In this document: one piece after another, positions 61,224 to 64,000 of the stretch
Numbering within the stretch: the first letter of the stretch is position 1
Layout of the letters: every line of letters begins with the position of its first letter
Source of the DNA: Nitratireductor sp. XY-223
Lineage (GTDB): Bacteria; Pseudomonadota; Alphaproteobacteria; Rhizobiales; Rhizobiaceae
Direction of reading: 5' to 3'
DNA length: 64,000 nt
Assembly (NCBI RefSeq): GCF_004959855.1
Contig: NZ_SPNT01000010.1
Span: 1-64,000, forward strand
Program-made: the position numbers and the translations under genes
The notes under the pieces: model-generated
What the model saw: only the letters and a program-made list of their open reading frames with translations
The model's database searches: none
Told to the model about the DNA's origin: nothing

Positions 61224-61850
61224 ATGCCGCAACCAATTGAAAAAAAGAGGAAATTTCCGCACCAGAAACGGGCGCACAAAACCATTGACGAGATTTTGGA
61301 AGCAACTGCTCAGCTTTTGGAACGCGGCGGAAAGGCCGGATTTACCACCAATCACATCGCACGGCGCGCCGGTTATTCAATCGGAACGCTCTATCGCTAT
61401 TTCCCCCACAAGCTGGCGATCATGAGGGAAATGGCGGATTCGGAGCTGAGGCAGCAGGAGGCGGCCGCACGAACCCTGCTTGAAGGAACCGGCGCCTTGG
61501 ACGCAGATGAGCTCATACGCGGTGTCGTGCGCTCCATCCTGCAGCGCTTCAGCCGCAGCCGGGCCCGCAAGAGCATACTCTCGGCGCTGATCGACGACGC
61601 CGAGCTGGTGGCAAGAACGAACGAAACCCATCGTCGCATCATGCACATGTTTCACACGCGCCTCGTGGAGATCGACCCCGCGCGCTTCCGCCGGCCGACG
61701 GAGATATCGTGTCTTGCGCTGTCCGGCGCCCTGCTCGGCAGTATACGATCGACACTGTTTTACGAGCCGCAAAGCCTCAAGGACCCGGAATACGAGCGCG
61801 AACTGGTGGCGATGGTCACGCATTTCGTCAGCGCCAGGGAACCGACCTGA
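61224..61850 (+). CDS. TetR-family transcriptional regulator
   Basis: The 208-residue regulator has an N-terminal TetR helix-turn-helix (TTNHIARRAGYSIGTLYRYFPHKLAIM, about 39-65) and a helical ligand-binding half with no family assignment. It is preceded by a basic stretch (IEKKRKFPHQKRAHKT). It is divergent from the small secreted protein and upstream of the flavin monooxygenase gene at 62581, which could be its target. Confidence 0.88.
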   Translation: MPQPIEKKRKFPHQKRAHKTIDEILEATAQLLERGGKAGFTTNHIARRAGYSIGTLYRYFPHKLAIMREMADSELRQQEAAARTLLEGTGALDADELIRGVVRSILQRFSRSRARKSILSALIDDAELVARTNETHRRIMHMFHTRLVEIDPARFRRPTEISCLALSGALLGSIRSTLFYEPQSLKDPEYERELVAMVTHFVSAREPT

Positions 61851-62580
61851 TTGTCCCTGCCCTGAGGCACACCGCAGGTTCTGTTCGGTCGCAATGAAAT
61901 GGGCCCGCCGGACGATGGCCGGAATGGGGCGACAGTCCGGCCAGGGGTTTGGTTGTCCGGCAGGCCCAAGGCAAGGAATCCCCTGCCATCTCGCTACCGT
62001 TTGCAGGCATTGGCGGCAGCCGGCGCAACCGCGCCGCCTGCGGCGGTAAATCGGTCTTTGTTTACGTTTGATGCCCTCTCCGGCGCCGCCTTGCCGATGG
62101 CCCGCTACACAAACCGATCGGGCGGAAGCCGAGGCACCGCATGACGCAAAACTAATTAAATATTTATTTGTATTGTGTTCGACGGGTAGGCGCTCGGCAG
62201 AAAATTGTCAAGCAGACGAAATCGTCACAAAACCCCTGAGATTGCAGGGTGTTGCATTCGCATCACACTGGCCGATTCGACACCGGATAAGTGGATTTTC
62301 ACGGTCAAGATGATCCACCGGATTGATGCAAATCTGGGGGATAATTATTGACCGTTCGGCAACAATCGGCGATGCCCGGGCGCCGGGTCCGGGCCGGCAT
62401 TTGTCCGTATAGCGGACACTCGATCCGCATGGTCTCCTGAGGCCACTCGAACCGGACTACGCTTCACCAACTGCAATCCGGCTCGAATATGCAACGGACA
62501 AATTGATGGCCGACAAGACACTGGACATTCGGCGCACCCATCCTGAAAGGCCGGCCATCGCCGGTGCGGGCGTATAGGTC
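61851..62580. other. Intergenic region of about 730 bases without a recognised gene
   Basis: No gene was recognised. An AT-rich patch near 62145-62175 could be part of a promoter for the monooxygenase gene, and a small imperfect hairpin (CCCTG/CAGGG) lies near 62238. The plus-strand frame at 61899-62144 has no family match and no ribosome binding site. Confidence 0.35.
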
Positions 62581-64000
62581 ATGGAACGCTTCGACGTCGC
62601 CATCATCGGTTACGGACCGACCGGCGCAACACTCGCGCACCTTCTTGGCCAGTGCGGCGTCAAGGTCCTTGTGCTCGAGCGCGAGGCCAGTGCCTATCAT
62701 CTTCCCCGCGCCGTGCATCTCGACGCCGAGGTCATGCGTGTCATGCAATGGGTCGGAATCGCCGACGCGCTTGAACCCAAGACCGCCCGCCATCCCGGCA
62801 TGCGCTTTGTCGGCCCCGACGGCAGCCTGCTGCTCGACTGGCCGCGCCCGCAGGGCCCCGGGCCGCAGGGCTGGCGCGCCAACTACCGCTTTCACCAGCC
62901 GGATCTCGAAAAACTGCTGCGCGATCACATGGCCGAGCGTGAATCGGTGACGGTCCGCACACGCTGCGAGGTGTTTTCGATCCAGGACGGGGAAGACGAG
63001 GCCGAACTGCGCTACGAGGATATGCGCGACGGCAAGGTCCGGAGGGTTGCCGCACAGTATGTGGTCGGATGCGACGGCGCGCGTTCGCTCGTCCGCCGCT
63101 TCATCGAGAGCGATATGGAGGATTTCGGCTTCCATGAGCGCTGGCTTGTGGTCGACGTCATTCTCAACGGCGAAAAACCGGAACTGGGCGATCATTCCGT
63201 TCAGTACTGCGTTCCCGAACGGCCGGCCACCTATGTGCGCTGCCCCGGTCAGCGGCGACGCTGGGAGATAACCGTCTTGCCCGAGGAGGATTCCGTCGAA
63301 ATCGTCAGGCCGCAGCGTGTATGGGAGTTGCTCTCGCCGTGGCTGAAGCCGCAGGAAGCGGTGCTGGAGCGCGCGGCGGTCTACGTGTTTCACTCATTGG
63401 TGGCGAAGACCTGGCGCAAGGGACGGCTGGTCCTGGCCGGTGACGCCTGCCACCAGACCCCGCCCTTCATGGGCCAGGGCATGTGCGCCGGCATACGCGA
63501 CGCCGCCAATCTTTACTGGAAGCTCGCGCTTGTCTGCCGGGGCTTGGTCACCGGCACGTCGGCCGAGCGGCTGCTTGGCACTTACGAATCCGAACGTCGG
63601 CCGAATGCACGCGAATACATTGAAACGGCCGTCCGGCTTGGCGGACTGATCAACACCTGCGGCACTGAAGAGGCGCTGCGGGCGGCGCTGCGCACCGAGG
63701 ACGGCACCGCCCGGATGGAGTCCATCGCGCCGCCGCTCGGGCCGGGCCTCGGAACGGGCGGAGGGGCCGGACGGCTCTTCGGCCAGCCGGTCCTGGCGGA
63801 CGGTGAACGCCTGGACGCTGCCTATCCCCATCAATTCGTCGTCGTTTCGGAGCCGGATCTCATCGACGGCATGGCGCCGCCCGAAGGGGCTGCATTCATA
63901 TCGACTGCCGCATCGCCGGACGCGGCGGAGCACCTGCAGCGCACCGGTGCCCGCGCCGCGGTTCTGCGCCCGGACCGTTACACACTGGGCACGGCCGAGA
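62581..64000 (+). CDS. FAD-dependent aromatic monooxygenase (MhpA-like), truncated by window end
   Basis: An ATG at 62581 opens a frame that reaches the window edge with no stop; at least 473 residues are present. The FAD motif is IIGYGPTGATLAHLL at residues 8-22 and the DG motif is VVGCDGARS. The GD motif is LVLAGDACHQTPPFMGQGMCAGIRDAANLYWKL. This is the pattern of group A flavin hydroxylases; the closest family is the 3-(3-hydroxyphenyl)propionate hydroxylase type (MhpA). It would hydroxylate an aromatic acid using NADH and oxygen. The substrate and further pathway genes lie beyond the window. Confidence 0.9.
   Translation, partial: MERFDVAIIGYGPTGATLAHLLGQCGVKVLVLEREASAYHLPRAVHLDAEVMRVMQWVGIADALEPKTARHPGMRFVGPDGSLLLDWPRPQGPGPQGWRANYRFHQPDLEKLLRDHMAERESVTVRTRCEVFSIQDGEDEAELRYEDMRDGKVRRVAAQYVVGCDGARSLVRRFIESDMEDFGFHERWLVVDVILNGEKPELGDHSVQYCVPERPATYVRCPGQRRRWEITVLPEEDSVEIVRPQRVWELLSPWLKPQEAVLERAAVYVFHSLVAKTWRKGRLVLAGDACHQTPPFMGQGMCAGIRDAANLYWKLALVCRGLVTGTSAERLLGTYESERRPNAREYIETAVRLGGLINTCGTEEALRAALRTEDGTARMESIAPPLGPGLGTGGGAGRLFGQPVLADGERLDAAYPHQFVVVSEPDLIDGMAPPEGAAFISTAASPDAAEHLQRTGARAAVLRPDRYTLGTAE

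Overview
The window is chromosomal DNA of an alphaproteobacterium, most likely a Hyphomicrobiales (rhizobial-type, possibly marine) genus. The grounds are high-GC codon use in the housekeeping stretches, small polyprenyl-phosphate sugar transferase and RgpF-type genes, a secreted RTX heme peroxidase with its own type I exporter, and an imelysin/DUF1513 pair. The genus is inference; no rRNA or tRNA gene was seen.

Bases 1-26900 hold a surface-polysaccharide locus. It starts beside a truncated GAPDH gene. It carries an FkbM methyltransferase, four sulfotransferase-family genes, a beta-helix protein, a second methyltransferase, seven GT-B glycosyltransferases, one GT2, one RgpF-like transferase, the complete dTDP-L-rhamnose set (rfbA, rfbC, rfbB, rfbD), a phosphoglycosyl transferase that would start the lipid-linked glycan, and an O-antigen ligase/polymerase-like membrane protein. 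An IS3-family remnant and visibly more AT-rich codon use mark much of it as acquired and rearranged. The simplest reading is a rhamnose-containing, probably sulfated and methylated glycan. No flippase or Wza/Wzc export gene lies in the window.

Bases 26960-39472 are metabolic. They hold a DmdC-like acyl-CoA dehydrogenase; a LysR regulator divergent from a catabolic operon (GMC oxidoreductase, two enolase-superfamily enzymes, a 3-hydroxyisobutyrate-dehydrogenase-type enzyme, a metallophosphoesterase); an imelysin-like protein with DUF1513; and an amidase. Bases 39593-41353 hold three cell-envelope genes: an M15-like lipoprotein, an L,D-transpeptidase and an OmpA-domain lipoprotein.

Bases 41373-49008 form the most unusual cluster. 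It encodes a dedicated acyl carrier protein, a 2-oxoacid dehydrogenase E2, a fused E1 alpha-beta and a methyltransferase in one operon. A divergent tandem-GNAT protein follows, then an SDR translationally coupled to a class III aminotransferase. No E3 gene is present. I infer a small pathway in which a 2-oxo acid is decarboxylated to an acyl group, loaded on the carrier protein, and passed to an amine made by the SDR and aminotransferase.

Bases 49192-55351 form a secretion module: HlyD adaptor, type I ABC exporter, and an RTX heme peroxidase as the likely cargo. A PmrA/QseB-type response regulator with no kinase lies beside it, and a perfect CTTAAG-N5-CTTAAG direct repeat sits upstream of the peroxidase. 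Bases 55836-59822 are a four-gene polyamine (Pot-type) ABC importer. The right end holds an SH3-domain secreted protein, a small secreted protein, a TetR regulator, and a flavin monooxygenase that runs off the window edge.
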